DNA of 64,000 nt from Paraphoma chrysanthemicola (Eukaryota > Ascomycota > Dothideomycetes > Pleosporales > Phaeosphaeriaceae). The position numbers and the translations under genes are program-made. Location: positions 1,612,001 to 1,676,000 of the forward strand of contig JAGMWG010000009.1 in the NCBI GenBank assembly GCA_020744225.1. Reading direction: 5' to 3'. Below are positions 1 to 10,529 of the stretch, in pieces (positions within the stretch are counted from its first letter, which is position 1; every line of letters begins with the position of its first letter). Below the pieces are notes generated by a model, which saw nothing but the letters and a program-made list of their open reading frames with translations, had not been told where the DNA came from and searched no databases.

Positions 1-1710
1 TTTAAATAACTCTTACTTAGAGGCTCTAGAATTACGTCTACTTGCTAAGCACTAAGTGCGTTAAAGCTTTGAGCTTATATTAAAGCTTAATTCTAAGTAC
101 TAACCTTAGTTAGGTTTAATTTAGCGCTAAACAACGTCGTATCTAATGCATTAGTTATATTATTAATCTCTCTCTTTAAGCCTTTCTATTAGCGTTCTTA
201 AAAGAAGCTCTTCTTACTACTCTTGCCTTTACTACTAATATTACTAGAGAGAAGCTTCTTGTATAGTTTTCTAAAGTTCTTAACTTCTAGGAATAGAGAC
301 GCTAGACAGAATGTACGCAGCTAGATAAATATTAAGAGAGTTAATTAGACTAAGAGTATACTTGCTGCTAAGGTAGCTAAGGTAGCTAAGGCTCTATAAG
401 TAATAAGTTCTCTAGTGTTTAGAATATGCCTACCTTACAAAAACTCTATAAACTAGCTGCCTAATTACGTAGTTTATCTCTATATATAGATATCTAGAAT
501 AATAAAGTAAACCTTTAACTTAGAATTAATAATTAAACAAGATAGTTATTATAGTATATAATTATAAATAGAGCTATTATAAAGTAGTCTAAGATTAAAG
601 CCTTTATAATAGACTATAAGGCAGCTCTTAGTAACCTATAGCTATTAGTCTAGAATTAGGATTTGCTATGTAAAGCCTATACATTTCTCTAACTATTTAC
701 TTTAGTAACGTTATATATAGAGAGAGATAAGTTATCTATCTTACAATTGCTCTCTTTAATAGACGCTCTTCTTACTTATTATAAGAGAAATAAGGTAAGA
801 TTAAGTGCTACCTTGTTAGAGACGCTATACTAATATTTTACTAGGTATACTACTCTTAAGAGAATTATTATAATCCTAAGATAATTCGTGCTATTAAGAT
901 AGGCTAGTTCATTCTTAATAAATACTACAATATAACTAGAAAGGCACCTATTTATACTATAGCTTTGCTTCTTAATTTCTCTTATAGAGCAGCCTATATT
1001 TAGAAGAATTAGCTAGAGGCGTAGATTAAACCTGCAATTAAAGGTGCTAATATACTTTAAAAGAAAAACTTTAAGATAGTACTTATGCTAGACGCTTCTC
1101 CTATACTCTTAGTAATACTGCTACTAGTAAAGTCTTTAAAGAAATGTAGTACTAAGCTAGACTTGCTTATAAAGAGTATAGAAGTTATTACAGCTAACTT
1201 ATACAATAACGACGACTTTAAGGCCTTTATTAAATTACCTTTCTTTTATATTAATTGCAGCTCTCTTAAATAGTAGTTCTATTCTAAACAGAAATCCTGC
1301 TATTCTTAGCTCTACTGTATAGCTATAACGATATTATCTATTCTAGCAGAGTTATTAGAGCTAGAAAGAGCGTTTTCTAGATCTAGAAGGACCTGCTTAT
1401 AAGATAGATTAAGTCTATTCTGCCTTAACATCAAAAGAATTAAGAGCATTAGCAATTGGATTAAAGAGGGCTATATCTGGCCTTGTTACCTTAATGGAAT
1501 AGGCCTACTAATAGAGGCAGTGGCAGAGGATAATAAGGATGAGCTAGATAAAGAGATTTTAGATGAAATTCAGTGGTTATAGAGCCTGTAGTATTAGTAA
1601 TTAGGCCATGGTTATAATATGGTTATATGGTTATAACAAGTTATTGTTTTAAGCTTCATGGTTATTCATGGTTATAGTTATGACCCCTCGAATAACCATA
1701 TTTAACCATG
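1..1710 (+). mobile_element. hAT-family DNA transposon, RIP-degraded, left end outside window
   Basis: This AT-rich block carries a plus-strand transposase relic full of TAG and TAA stops. Around 920-1000 a frame reads a segment of the type KYY-N-TRKAPIYTIALLLN followed by YRAAYI, which matches the conserved stretch of fungal hAT transposases. Around 1335-1480 another segment with ERAFSRSRR and NWIKEGYIW resembles the C-terminal hAT dimerisation region. Coding relics end near 1585 and are followed by a block of short ATGGTTAT repeats to about 1710. The base composition changes sharply after that, so I place the right end there. The element is dead, and the left terminus is not in view. Family assignment is fairly sure; exact ends are not. 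Confidence 0.7.
1606..1710. repeat. Subterminal ATGGTTAT repeats of the hAT element
   Basis: Five or more copies of TGGTTAT or ATGGTTAT lie in direct orientation between 1608 and 1680, and two inverted forms (ATAACCAT, AACCATG) close the block at 1691-1710. Clustered short subterminal repeats near the termini are typical transposase-binding sites of hAT elements. The assignment rests on position and pattern only. Confidence 0.55.
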
Positions 1711-1716
1711 TGCCTA

Positions 1717-2062
1717 GGTATGCTCATCGCTATCAACATTGAGACCAAGTCTCCTAACGGCGGCAAGAGGCACGGCGAAGTCCAGTTCTCTATCCGGTAA
1801 TGGCTTACTTTAATCGCTTGCGGATCCTCACCCAGAATCTGGTCCCTATCACGGTTCCACTAATCCTGGTTTCGGATGAGCATTGGAAGCTATTGTTTGT
1901 TGGCAATCTGGAAGGGGAGGTCCAGATTATCGATCCGTAGATTTTGGAACTACTGCGGATATCCTTGGTTGCTATGCGGTTTTGAAAGTATGAAGACTGG
2001 TTGTTGGTTGGGCCAAGAGGACGTTTTTAGAGTGGTTTAGAGAGAGGGTGCTTATGCCTGAA
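1717..2062 (+). pseudogene. PD-(D/E)XK nuclease-like gene, C-terminal fragment
   Basis: Reading from about 1729 gives IAINIETKSPNGG followed by GEVQFSIR, which fits the beta-strand core of the fungal PD-(D/E)XK nuclease-like family (E-x-K in IETK, then a strand with a conserved Gln). Near 1800 the frame breaks with a TAA. The next frame continues with FNRLRILTQNLVPITVPLILVS and a DEHWKLLFVGNLEG segment, the usual C-terminal region of this family, up to stops near 1940 and 2040. No N-terminal half is visible; the sequence upstream is the hAT element, so the gene was probably cut by that insertion or its accompanying rearrangement. A second, longer relic of the same family lies at 16500-18008. 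Substrate and role are unknown for these fungal proteins. Confidence 0.6.
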
Positions 2063-3690
2063 TGAATGAGATTTTGAAGGCGTGTTCCGTTTGGTGTGAT
2101 TTTGGTGATTATTTCAAGTACTGCTACGGATGCTGCGAAGAAATTGATAGACAGAGGCTGAGAATCAAAATAGTTGGAGATTGCGTGCTCTGCCACATTT
2201 CTACCATTTAAGATCGGGCACTGGGATGAATTGGTGGCGACAATTGCAACAACTGCATCTTAATCTTGTGTTTAATTTGGGGACTTCCTACACCTGGCAC
2301 ACGAGCAGAGAGTTACTGGATAAGTTGTTCCTGTGACGGAAAATGGTTGATGGAAAGACGACTGAGCCACATGTGGCGGAACTTAGAACATGCCCTGTTG
2401 TTGGGCGCTTTACTTGATTCGGTAAGGCGACTGCCAAGTGATGCGCTTATGGGGTGGTGCCAAATCTCGCTGCTTCCTCCGCCACTCCATGAAATTTTCA
2501 AACAGATCGTCGTGCTATCCGATGGCTACACCAATCGCTTACGCTAGGTACCTGCAGTGCCCCTTTTATGGCTAGCCGTTCTACTTTGTACTACATACTG
2601 TACTAACTTTTACGCAGAACCATGTCCGAATACACGTCCGGTCAGCTCCAGGACCTGGGATCCTCACCAAGCCTCGAAACCGTACCAGTCACACTTCCCG
2701 CCCATCCATCTCCGCCTATCGCTCGCAATGCAAGCATCCTTGCACGCACATCAACTGCTCCGATGGCTGTGCTCTCGCCTGGAGTTAGTGCAGAGCCGTC
2801 TCCCACCCTTCCCTAACGATCTACTCAGGTCTATACAAGAATATCCTGATTCCGCCTTTCGTATGTAGGGGGTATTACAGGTTAAGCAGAGTGTGATTGG
2901 TTTGATTTTAAGGTCAATATGCAAATATTGGGAAAGAACCATTGTTTGAGCAGCAGGAGATAGCTTAGGGACATAGGGTAATGTCATTTGCTCTGATTAA
3001 GTGTGCACGTTTCGCGCTGTATCATCGCAGTAAGCCAGAGGTCATTCAGAACAGAGCAGTGCAATACGAGCACACTTTTCCTCTCATGTAAGGGCGAGCA
3101 AGATGCTGTTTGACTCTTTCTGACGTAACGTAACTAGCACGAGGTCATTCCGGCTAGTACGTGACGATTTGCACGGATGATGCGTAAAGAATGCAGCAGC
3201 AGCGAAGCTGTAACTGTGCTAGCTGCACTAGCACAAGAAGGATATCTTCTCGTCCTAGTCACGCTAGACTAGGAAAGCAACTTCGTAAAGTATACTAGCG
3301 CCATGTATCCGCTCCTAGAAACGTGCTGCTCCCAGGAACGTTCTGTGATTGCATCGAGATGCCCCACCACGTCATATACTCTGACTCGTAATTACCTACT
3401 ATGGTGAAGATGTGCTCCAGGCACTACTGATACACTACGTCACCTCCCTTTCCAAGCATACAGGTCTGACACCAGCGTTGGTGCATGGTCGAACAGGTAC
3501 TGAAAGCTCACGCGAGAGCCTCTAAGTTATGCGTGTTCGCATCGTAGCCCAGCTGAATGTGCGCGCGTTCGGTAGGTCGTGTGGGTGAAGATCGCAGCCA
3601 ATTGACGCCTTTGCACGATGGGCTCTCTGCACTGTTGGCGAGGCCAGAGTTTTACCACATATCATCGACGACGTCTTATCGAATACTATG
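2063..3690. other. No recognisable gene
   Basis: Base composition is balanced and RIP is weak. Open frames at 2266-2547 and 2557-2868 on the plus strand have no motif, repeat or composition that I recognise, and other frames overlap them. I see no RNA gene, no terminal repeat and no convincing intron signals. It may hold decayed remains of genes like its neighbours. Confidence 0.4.
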
Positions 3691-3691
3691 A

Positions 3692-4330
3692 ATGTGGTCT
3701 TTCGCAATTCAACGGTTTGACGGGGTTCGTGCCGAAAACTTCGTCACCGAATCAACGCCTCCACCCCGCCCTACCTCGTCCTTCCAGCAAATACCCCTCT
3801 CCATCAACACGGGCAGCTTTGCGAATGCGACCGAGCACCGCAAACACGTAGATAATGTGCTGAAGGAGAAGTTGGGACACCTGTACGTTGGCGTACTCGG
3901 TTTCTTCGAGGCATTCTTCGAAGACGTGCCAGGCCTGGAACAGGCAGCACAGACCCTGTTCGACAAGTGCAAGGCAGGAGAGAGCGCGCTCTACCTGGAG
4001 AAATGCTGGCAGGGTTGGCCGAGCTTATAGACCGGCTGTTGAACTTGGCAGAAGAGCATCGGCCTGTATCTGGAGCTCGGAGGCGACCACTGGCCCAGCC
4101 CCATCAGCCTCTGCAAGGCTCCACTGCCGATCGCAAGCTGGATATTGGCTTTTTGGACGATCCGAACGCTGGTGTAGACTCGACGTGCCAATGGTCACAG
4201 ATTATCATACCTGGAGAACTCAAGAGCGAGCCCTCAGTCGATAAAGTGTCCGAGGCATGGCTGGAGCTTGGCCGATACGCAAGGGAGGTGCTCGCCGCTC
4301 AAGACAGTCGCCGCTTCATTCTCGTACGAT
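3692..4330 (+). pseudogene. FunK1-type fungal protein kinase, N-terminal relic
   Basis: Two overlapping frames together give the N-terminal region of the fungal FunK1 kinase family. The first (3692-4030) carries EHRKHVDNVLKEKLGHLYVG and a GFFEAFFEDVPGLE segment. The second, entered near 4010, carries RRRPLAQPHQPLQGS, DRKLDIGFLDDP, WSQIIIPGELKSEPSVDK and GRYAREVLAAQDSRRFIL. The switch of frame shows at least one indel. After about 4325 the family similarity stops and the following sequence is unrelated, so the catalytic kinase domain is missing. It is therefore a truncated, non-functional copy. FunK1 genes are commonly expanded in accessory parts of fungal genomes; their substrates are largely unknown. 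Family call is confident; precise borders are not. Confidence 0.75.
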
Positions 4331-4611
4331 ATCGTCAAAATATTTCATTATACAGTGACTCTTTTGTCGCCACTCTAGCCTGTAGAATGGAATCCTGCTC
4401 GCCCTCCGAGAAGAAAGACGGGTTAAGCTACCCATCCATCCCAAATGCGCATTCCCAAAGCCACAAAAATGCCTAGCCAATCTTTAAAGGGGGGTGTAAA
4501 CGTCGTATCATGCAATCATCCATCTAGTACCACCATGTCAATGTCCACAATGTGCACGATCTCATCACAAACCCAACCGCCCAATACCTGCCATCGAATC
4601 CGCCGTCACTC

Positions 4612-6142
4612 TCATATCTTGCGTGACATGTTCTTGGGATCTAGCCTCAATGTTAAGGATGTCGCCGAGGGTTCGGTCCGTGAATTTTCTGTTGAAGAAA
4701 CAGGTAAAGTATGTGTGCACTCTTTAGTGTGTTGCACGGTGAGTCTGCTCTGTTGTGGAGATGATGATATCGACCGCTCGGAACGTGCTAGAAGCATTGT
4801 GGGCTCATCAACACCGTCGCATACGTCGGGCTCAGCCGGTACACGTTGTATTACAACCTCTTCATGAGGCTCATGGTCTTCAGAAAGTCGTCCTGGTAGT
4901 TGTTCTGAAATCACTAGTGCCTGACTTTTCCCCTCGACACTCTCGCCTGAGGGTAGAGCCAGTGCGGCTTCTTGGAGAACAGGTCTTCTCCACGTCCCTG
5001 GTTGAAGCACCGATTCAGCTTCTGCTGAAAGTTCTGAAGGTCTATAAATAGTCCCATTCGCAAGCGCGAACGGCGAGGACCCTAGAATCTCCGGCTCGCC
5101 GTGCATCTCTTGCCGTTCTCCTACCTCTGGGGGCTTCTCGATTGCAAACAGCACCGACGGAAGCAACTCTTTCTCCTCAAGGATACGAGCGTGGCCCTCT
5201 TGTCGCTCTTGCCCGGCCGACTTCAATAACTCCGGCTCTTCCTGAGTTGGGCTCTCCGGAGTCTCACTTTCCTGGCATCCTCCGTCCTGGACCCTCTCTG
5301 CAAGTTCAAGCTGCAATGGTTGTATAGTTCTAACAGTGTCGGCTGTCTCGATGGAAACAAGAGATTGAGCATGGGAATTGTGTTGCAAAACAACCGCGGC
5401 CGGATCCTTAGCGCTTAGATCCTGTATGCACATGGTCAGCAAGCCATGCCAGTATGTTTCGGACAAAGATCAAATCACTTCATCTGCATCGCCAGCACCA
5501 TTCACGGTAGCTGAGTTCTGCTGGTTCGAGCTCGATGCTTCCTTCGGTGTAGTCGTAGTGTTGTTTGCCAAAACGTCGTTATTCTGACTAGCAAGTACAA
5601 CACCACAGGATCGCGAGTCTCTAGCCTCTAACTCACAGACGCTTTCCAGTAACCCTACGAAGAGCGAATCAGAATCACGTCGTGACTCACGCATTTGTTG
5701 CGGGGAAGCTGTCGAGACACTTGGACGTTGAAGTATCCTCTCTGTCAGAGATTGCACAGGCGCCAGTGGTTCCGGCGGTTCCCCTGGAGATAGCGCACGA
5801 TCACCGGCTTCTCCGTACGATTGAACTTGACTCTGGGTATGTCCTGCCACGGCGCTCCGAGCAGCCATTGTTTCCTTCCATTCTGCTTCTAGGGCTGGAG
5901 TGACGAAGTCGTGGGGTTCCCACGTCGGCTCGTACGGGCTTCCTGTCGCTGGATCAATGCCATCCCATTCAACCAGATAGTGGGTTCCATTGTCTTTCAG
6001 AATTTTTATCGCCGCTCAGAACCTCTCGCTAGCCGGCTTCAGAGGCGTTGGTGTAGGCGAGCCGTGTTGTTCGACGTCGCTTCCGTCGGGTGAGATTGTT
6101 CGAGGTCTGTTTTCGCTTGTTCGCTGTTTGCTTAGAAGCCAT
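4612..6142 (-). pseudogene. Chromodomain protein gene with two in-frame stops
   Basis: One minus-strand frame runs from about 6130 to 4612 and is interrupted only by TGA at 6016-6018 and TGA at 5467-5469. Just after the first stop it encodes a chromodomain: AAIKILKDNGTHYLVEWDG, then DPATG, then YEPTWEPHDFV, with the aromatic residues (Tyr, Trp, Trp) expected for a methyl-lysine cage. The rest, about 400 residues, is low-complexity, acidic and rich in Ser, Glu and Pro, like the disordered tails of fungal chromatin adaptors. A candidate ATG at 6140-6142 is in another frame, so an early indel is also likely (MASKQ, then shift). With only a few single-base lesions it must have died recently. It may be related to HP1 or HDAC-complex chromodomain subunits, but I cannot assign a subfamily. 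Confidence 0.7.
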
Positions 6143-6763
6143 TTTGCAATACTACATTAGATAGTGGTGTGAATTGACAAGACTTCCTAAATCCAATCCT
6201 GCTGCTAACAAAGCTTACGGTTTGTGTCACTCTATTATGAGCCTTTCCTAACACTATTCCTACTTGCAATGTGTACGTTTTTAGTGTTCGATGGGCTTCG
6301 AAAACACGACGGGACAGGGTGCCAGCACGAAGGGCTTCTCAGCGGTCGGCGTCAAGTGGAGATCTGCAAAACTTGAGAGCGCGTGGCGTACTGCTTCCAC
6401 ATAAGAAGGACTTGCAGCGAGGACATAGCAGCATGCTGTGCTTTGTTGTGAAGTTGAGGAACGGTCATTGTCGTGTTCAGCAGCTGGCCGCTTGGGCTCC
6501 GCAGCGGCGCGGTTGCCAAGACAATGGGGCAGTTGTTCGCTAGCGGCGCAATGACGCCAAACCAAAAAACAGGGACCACTCCTGCTCTGTGCAATCTCGA
6601 TAGATCTCAGTAGGTCTCATTCTGTTTCGCGTTGTAGAGTTGTTGTTGTTGAAGTTGGCGTGAATTATGAGCTGAACTAGGAATGTGGGACCAGAGTTTT
6701 TATCTAGATGGCCGGCCGAAGCATAGGTAGACAGTTGTTGAGGAGAAACAGCATGCCCTTGGG
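6143..6763. other. No recognisable gene between chromodomain relic and pogo element
   Basis: Several overlapping open frames of 80-94 codons exist on both strands (for example 6281-6565 minus and 6540-6821 minus), but none has a motif I recognise, and they overlap each other. The region could hold the promoter of the former chromodomain gene, which starts near 6140 and points left. Confidence 0.35.
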
Positions 6764-6765
6764 TA

Positions 6766-6867
6766 CTCGGGCCCTTGCGGACACTTCGTAAAATTTCAAA
6801 GAAATTGCCCGTGCGAAGCACGGGCCTATCACCTCAATGCAAATGATCAGCTTAGTGCAATTGAACA
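6766..6867 (+). repeat. Left terminal inverted repeat of pogo element
   Basis: It consists of an outer 15-base block at 6766-6780, a diverged middle, and an inner 61-base block at 6807-6867 that pairs with 9310-9370. The inner block opens with the palindrome GCCCGTGCGAAGCACGGGC, able to fold into a hairpin. TA precedes it at 6764-6765. Confidence 0.8.
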
Positions 6868-7319
6868 GCTAAAGTCGCAATTTCTTAGCAGAACGCGCTT
6901 GTTTGTGACAGTAGATTTTTAATAGATTGATTAATTACATCTTATTGCAGTCCCCAGTCATTTTATAGTTTATTCTTGCTTGTGGAGTTGCTGTTTTTGT
7001 CGCTGTTGCAGCCGTTAAGGTTATCTAACTTGCCTACGCCCGACACGATCACAGACTTGCGCTTGACGCCTGGGGACTGATCTTGCAGTATATCGCTTGT
7101 ATATTTGTCCTCATTAGTCGCGCTGTTGTTCTTGCAATCCTTAGCTTAAGTTGCAGCTTGTGTTGCAGCGCGCTCATTCTGCTACAAGGCTACTGCCTTA
7201 GTGTAGGGATCTACGAGCTGCTGCACGCTAAAGGCTACCTCGTAAGCTGGTGTTAAGTCTGTTGTAATCCTCTTCTCGTAATACTTGAAGCTATAGTCGC
7301 GATTAATATACTTCTATTA

Positions 7320-9091
7320 GCTATGGCCTTAGTGTTGTAGTTGCTGTCGTCGTTAGCGTATACTTACTTAGTAACGACGCGCCTGACGAGGACACCTGTT
7401 GCTGCGCGCTTGCAGTACTGGCGGGCCTAGTTCCTAACTGTAGGTAATAATCGCTTCTATTTGTTAGCAATCTTAGTAGCCTCGCGAAGTTGTTTTGCAG
7501 CAAGCTCACTCTCTAAGCGAGCGAGGTTATCTACCTCGCGCTGTTGTACTATCTGGCGCGCGTCTTAGGAGTATATAGGACTGCTCTTAGTCTCTAAAGC
7601 TCGCTTTTTACGACGTCGGCGCTTATCTTTAGCGTTTTTAGCTGCCTTTGTTTGACGGAGATTGCGCTTAAAGCCCTTAGCCGTGCGGGCAAGCGCTGAG
7701 GCGCTGCGTAGATGCTTAACGACGGAGGACGCTACGTTGGCAGGGAGATGCTCGCGAAGCACGGCGTTGACAAAGAGAGCTTGGAGCTGAATTTGGCGGA
7801 CTGTTTTTAGTGTACGAAACGCTTGTATTGCTAGGCAGTAGGTTCTCTAGTTCTGAAGTCGCGTCGCGCGGCGGCGGCTGACGTACAAGCTGCGCTATCT
7901 TAAGGTTAATTTTAACGCGATAAAAGCTTTAGATAGGAGACTTTGTAGGCGAGGAGCTGAGCTTTAGAGGCGATAAGACTACTATTAGAGTAGTAGATCG
8001 TGCTACTGTAGGTGGAGGTGTAGGAGATTGCTTCTCAGCGCTAGAGTTATAATCTTCTGTTGTTTTAGTTAATTAAGTACGACGCTGGGCGCCTAAGAAG
8101 CAATACCTGTACGCCTCTAGCTGCTTAGGATGGTAGTGCGGGTGAAAGTTTGACGTTAGATCTCTGCTACAGTCGCCAGAAAGTCAGCTTTGCTTATATC
8201 TTTAGACCTAGTACGAGCAGCCTAGTTAAGGCAGCGCCCGTGGTACCATTTAAGTGGCTAGAAACAGCCTATATTAAGTGGCTGGAGTAGGTAGGTTGTA
8301 TGAGGTGGTAACGCCCACAGTATAATATTATTATCCTCTGTAAACTTGGTAAACTCCGTCGTCTTATGTGAGCTGTGCTCATCTACTAATAGCAGCTGCT
8401 ATCTGCCTATACTCTTATTCTTTGTTATCTTGTCGAAGTGCTTAATCTACTCTAGTGTGAGGGAGTCGTTAGTGTAGCTGCTGTTGCTAACGCAGATGAG
8501 ATGATTGTTAGGGAGATTAGTGATTTAGTGCTCTATAATTATTGCAGCTTTGATAATAATCATAGGTGGGATAACTCAGCTAGCAGCGCTTACGCACTTG
8601 ATGAGGGTAATAAGCTCGTGATTGTTGGCAGACGGGATAAAGATCTCGCGTCTAAACTTGCTATATACGTACTAGTTAGTTGCGACTCTAATCCTGCAGC
8701 TAGTCTTATCTATATTGTATATATTCTCTAGGAGTATTACAAGCTCCTTCATGTGCTTTTCTAGCTGATTATACTAGCTTTAGAGAGCCTTAGGCTCTTG
8801 CGTAAGCTTACGCTAGATCTCTATTAGCTTTGCTTTAACGCGCCTGTATTTTGGGTAGCGCTGAAGCTACTAGCGTGCTTAGTGCTTCCTAAGTTGCGGA
8901 TGAGCCTTATCTAATCTAGTATAAGATTCTGCTAAGATAGCGTTAGCTTGTTGCTCGACGAGTTCTCGATAGACGCTATAACTGATCGCGTTGATAGCAT
9001 CTATATATCGCTCGAGCGCAAGGTCTTGCTCCTCTGATAGAAGCGTGTTAGGTAGGCGGCGATCGCTGTAAGTATAGCCACCTTTGTACAT
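7320..9091 (-). pseudogene. Pogo-type DDE transposase, RIP-damaged
   Basis: Read right to left, the frame begins near 9091 with RRLPNTLLSEEQDLALERYI and a helix-turn-helix (CENP-B-like) stretch. It continues through SKFRREIFIPSANNHELITL and VIPPMIIIKAA to a catalytic-core segment LLLVDEHSSHKTTEF near 8370, which corresponds to the second Asp of DDE_1 transposases (usually VDGHGSH). ILWALPPHTTYLLQPL follows near 8320. The C-terminal tail at 7565-7762 is very basic (RNLRQTKAAKNAKDKRRRRK). Many TAG codons stand where the family has Trp or Gln, as RIP would produce, so no full reading frame remains. The protein would have bound the terminal repeats and cut and pasted the element. Confidence 0.8.
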
Positions 9092-9309
9092 ATAATAGAG
9101 GCGATAATATAGAAGGTTGTAGACGCGGGCGTAACTTTTAAGATCTAGGTTAGTGTACTAGTGCAGCTTTGCGACGTGCTCTTTTAACACTAACACATCT
9201 CCAGCGTATAAGGAGATTTTAGAAGCTTTTAGAGCTATGTTTAAAATAATTTAGCTATTTTAGATTTATTATTACAGCGTGTTGTAGTAGAGTTGTATTA
9301 TCTTAAATT

Positions 9310-9409
9310 TGTTCGATTGCACTGAGCTGATAATTTGCGTTGAGGTGATAGGCCCGTGCTTCGCACGGGCTTCCGAACAGGAATTTCGAAGAAACCGCAA
9401 GGGCCCGAG
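9310..9409 (-). repeat. Right terminal inverted repeat of pogo element
   Basis: Inverted partner of 6766-6867. The inner block 9310-9370 ends with the same 19-base palindrome (9352-9370), the outer block is 9395-9409, and TA follows at 9410-9411. Confidence 0.8.
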
Positions 9410-9411
9410 TA

Positions 9412-10529
9412 CAGCTGGCTCTTGCTTCTAGGAGCGATTGTGTGGCCGCGCGGAACAACGTATCCACGACTCGTTGGCTGTCTGCCAAGCCTGTTAGCTA
9501 GGTGAGTAACCTAGGATTAAATGAATGAATAAATGAATGATTATCATCAAATCCGACTTGGGATTGGGAGCAGTGAGAAGACATGGCCCGGTGCGTGGTT
9601 AGTCAGCCAACACGCTGGAAGCGCGTCGAAACCAGCTTTGACACAGCGATCCCACACACTCCGAGATGCAGTCAAACGCACAGCGATACCTACTTTGTGA
9701 TGTAGAGCCATACCATCACATTGCCCCAGAGCGCCGAGATCCGCCGTCCCCTCCGCTGACCGTTGGAACGACCTGATCGAGCCCATCACGTTCCCATACT
9801 TCTCGAGTCGACCGGCGCCGATTCAAGACCAAGCCGCAGCGAGCTCTAGTCTCGGCTTGTTGGAGGGGAATACGATGTGATAGGAAGGATACAAGCTAAG
9901 ATAGAGCGCGGCGGCCCTGGAATTCGATGCCTGCGCTTCGGCAGGTGGGTTCAACCGAGCGTTACTGGCGAAACGCCGTCGTTGCGAGCGCAAACGAAGG
10001 CGGAAAGGCCCTGCATGCTTTGGTGATACAGCTGTCGTATGGTCAAACAACAGACGGCCTCTTGCACGAGTACTGCAATCGTTAGGGGCGTGGAGAGGTG
10101 CTTGAGTTCGACCTCTGACGGTCGTGAGGAGTCTTGGTTTGTTCATGTTCTTGAGGGATGAGTACTAGCAGAGCTGGGGTGGTGGCCATGCATGGCAAGA
10201 CTCTACACTATCCAGAACTGCGGACAGCGCTCTTCTCTTCAGTCATATCTACAAACCATCGCCTCCTGCGCAAGGGCATGGTCGATACGGGTCGGCCACT
10301 GCTCCGCCACCGGTGGCGACATTATGTACCACTAAAGTACCCACTATAGTCGCACACTGCCTGCGAACAGGTTGATGTAGCTTAGCTATATCTACATGTA
10401 AAAGCGGCGTTAGAGTTTTCTATGCTTTGACCAGCCGTCACCCCGAGTTGTTGACAGTGAGTTCGCATTGCCTCTGTTCGCTTACTAATTCCGTTCTGCA
10501 AAAGGTATATGTTTAGACTAAATTGACTG
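9412..10529. other. No recognisable gene; short AATG microsatellite
   Basis: Open frames at 9547-9789 and 9823-10146 on the minus strand and 10158-10349 on the plus strand are short, unrelated to anything I know, and arginine- or serine-rich in the way of chance frames. A short run of AATG-type tetranucleotides lies at about 9516-9541. The right part (about 10350-10529) is the 3' flank of the HET-NLR gene, which ends at 10530. Confidence 0.4.

Larger units (their letters stand above)
6766..9409 (-). mobile_element. Pogo/Fot-type Tc1-mariner DNA transposon
   Basis: The element is bounded by inverted repeats. The outermost 15 bases (CTCGGGCCCTTGCGG) at 6766-6780 recur inverted at 9395-9409, and each is flanked by TA, as expected for Tc1/mariner target-site duplication. 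A second inverted block, 6807-6867 against 9310-9370, matches at all but a few C/T and G/T positions and begins with a 19-base palindrome. Between the blocks lies a minus-strand transposase relic (7320-9091). The body is moderately RIPed, with TAG stops at Trp and Gln codons. Length, about 2.6 kb, fits pogo elements of filamentous fungi. It is no longer autonomous. Confidence 0.8.

Noticed and set aside
2557..2868. 103-residue ORF with a hydrophobic start that could be a secreted effector
   Set aside because: The first residues are hydrophobic but the overlapping frames at 2622-2816 and 2751-2987 are equally open and nothing supports this one; composition is not distinct.
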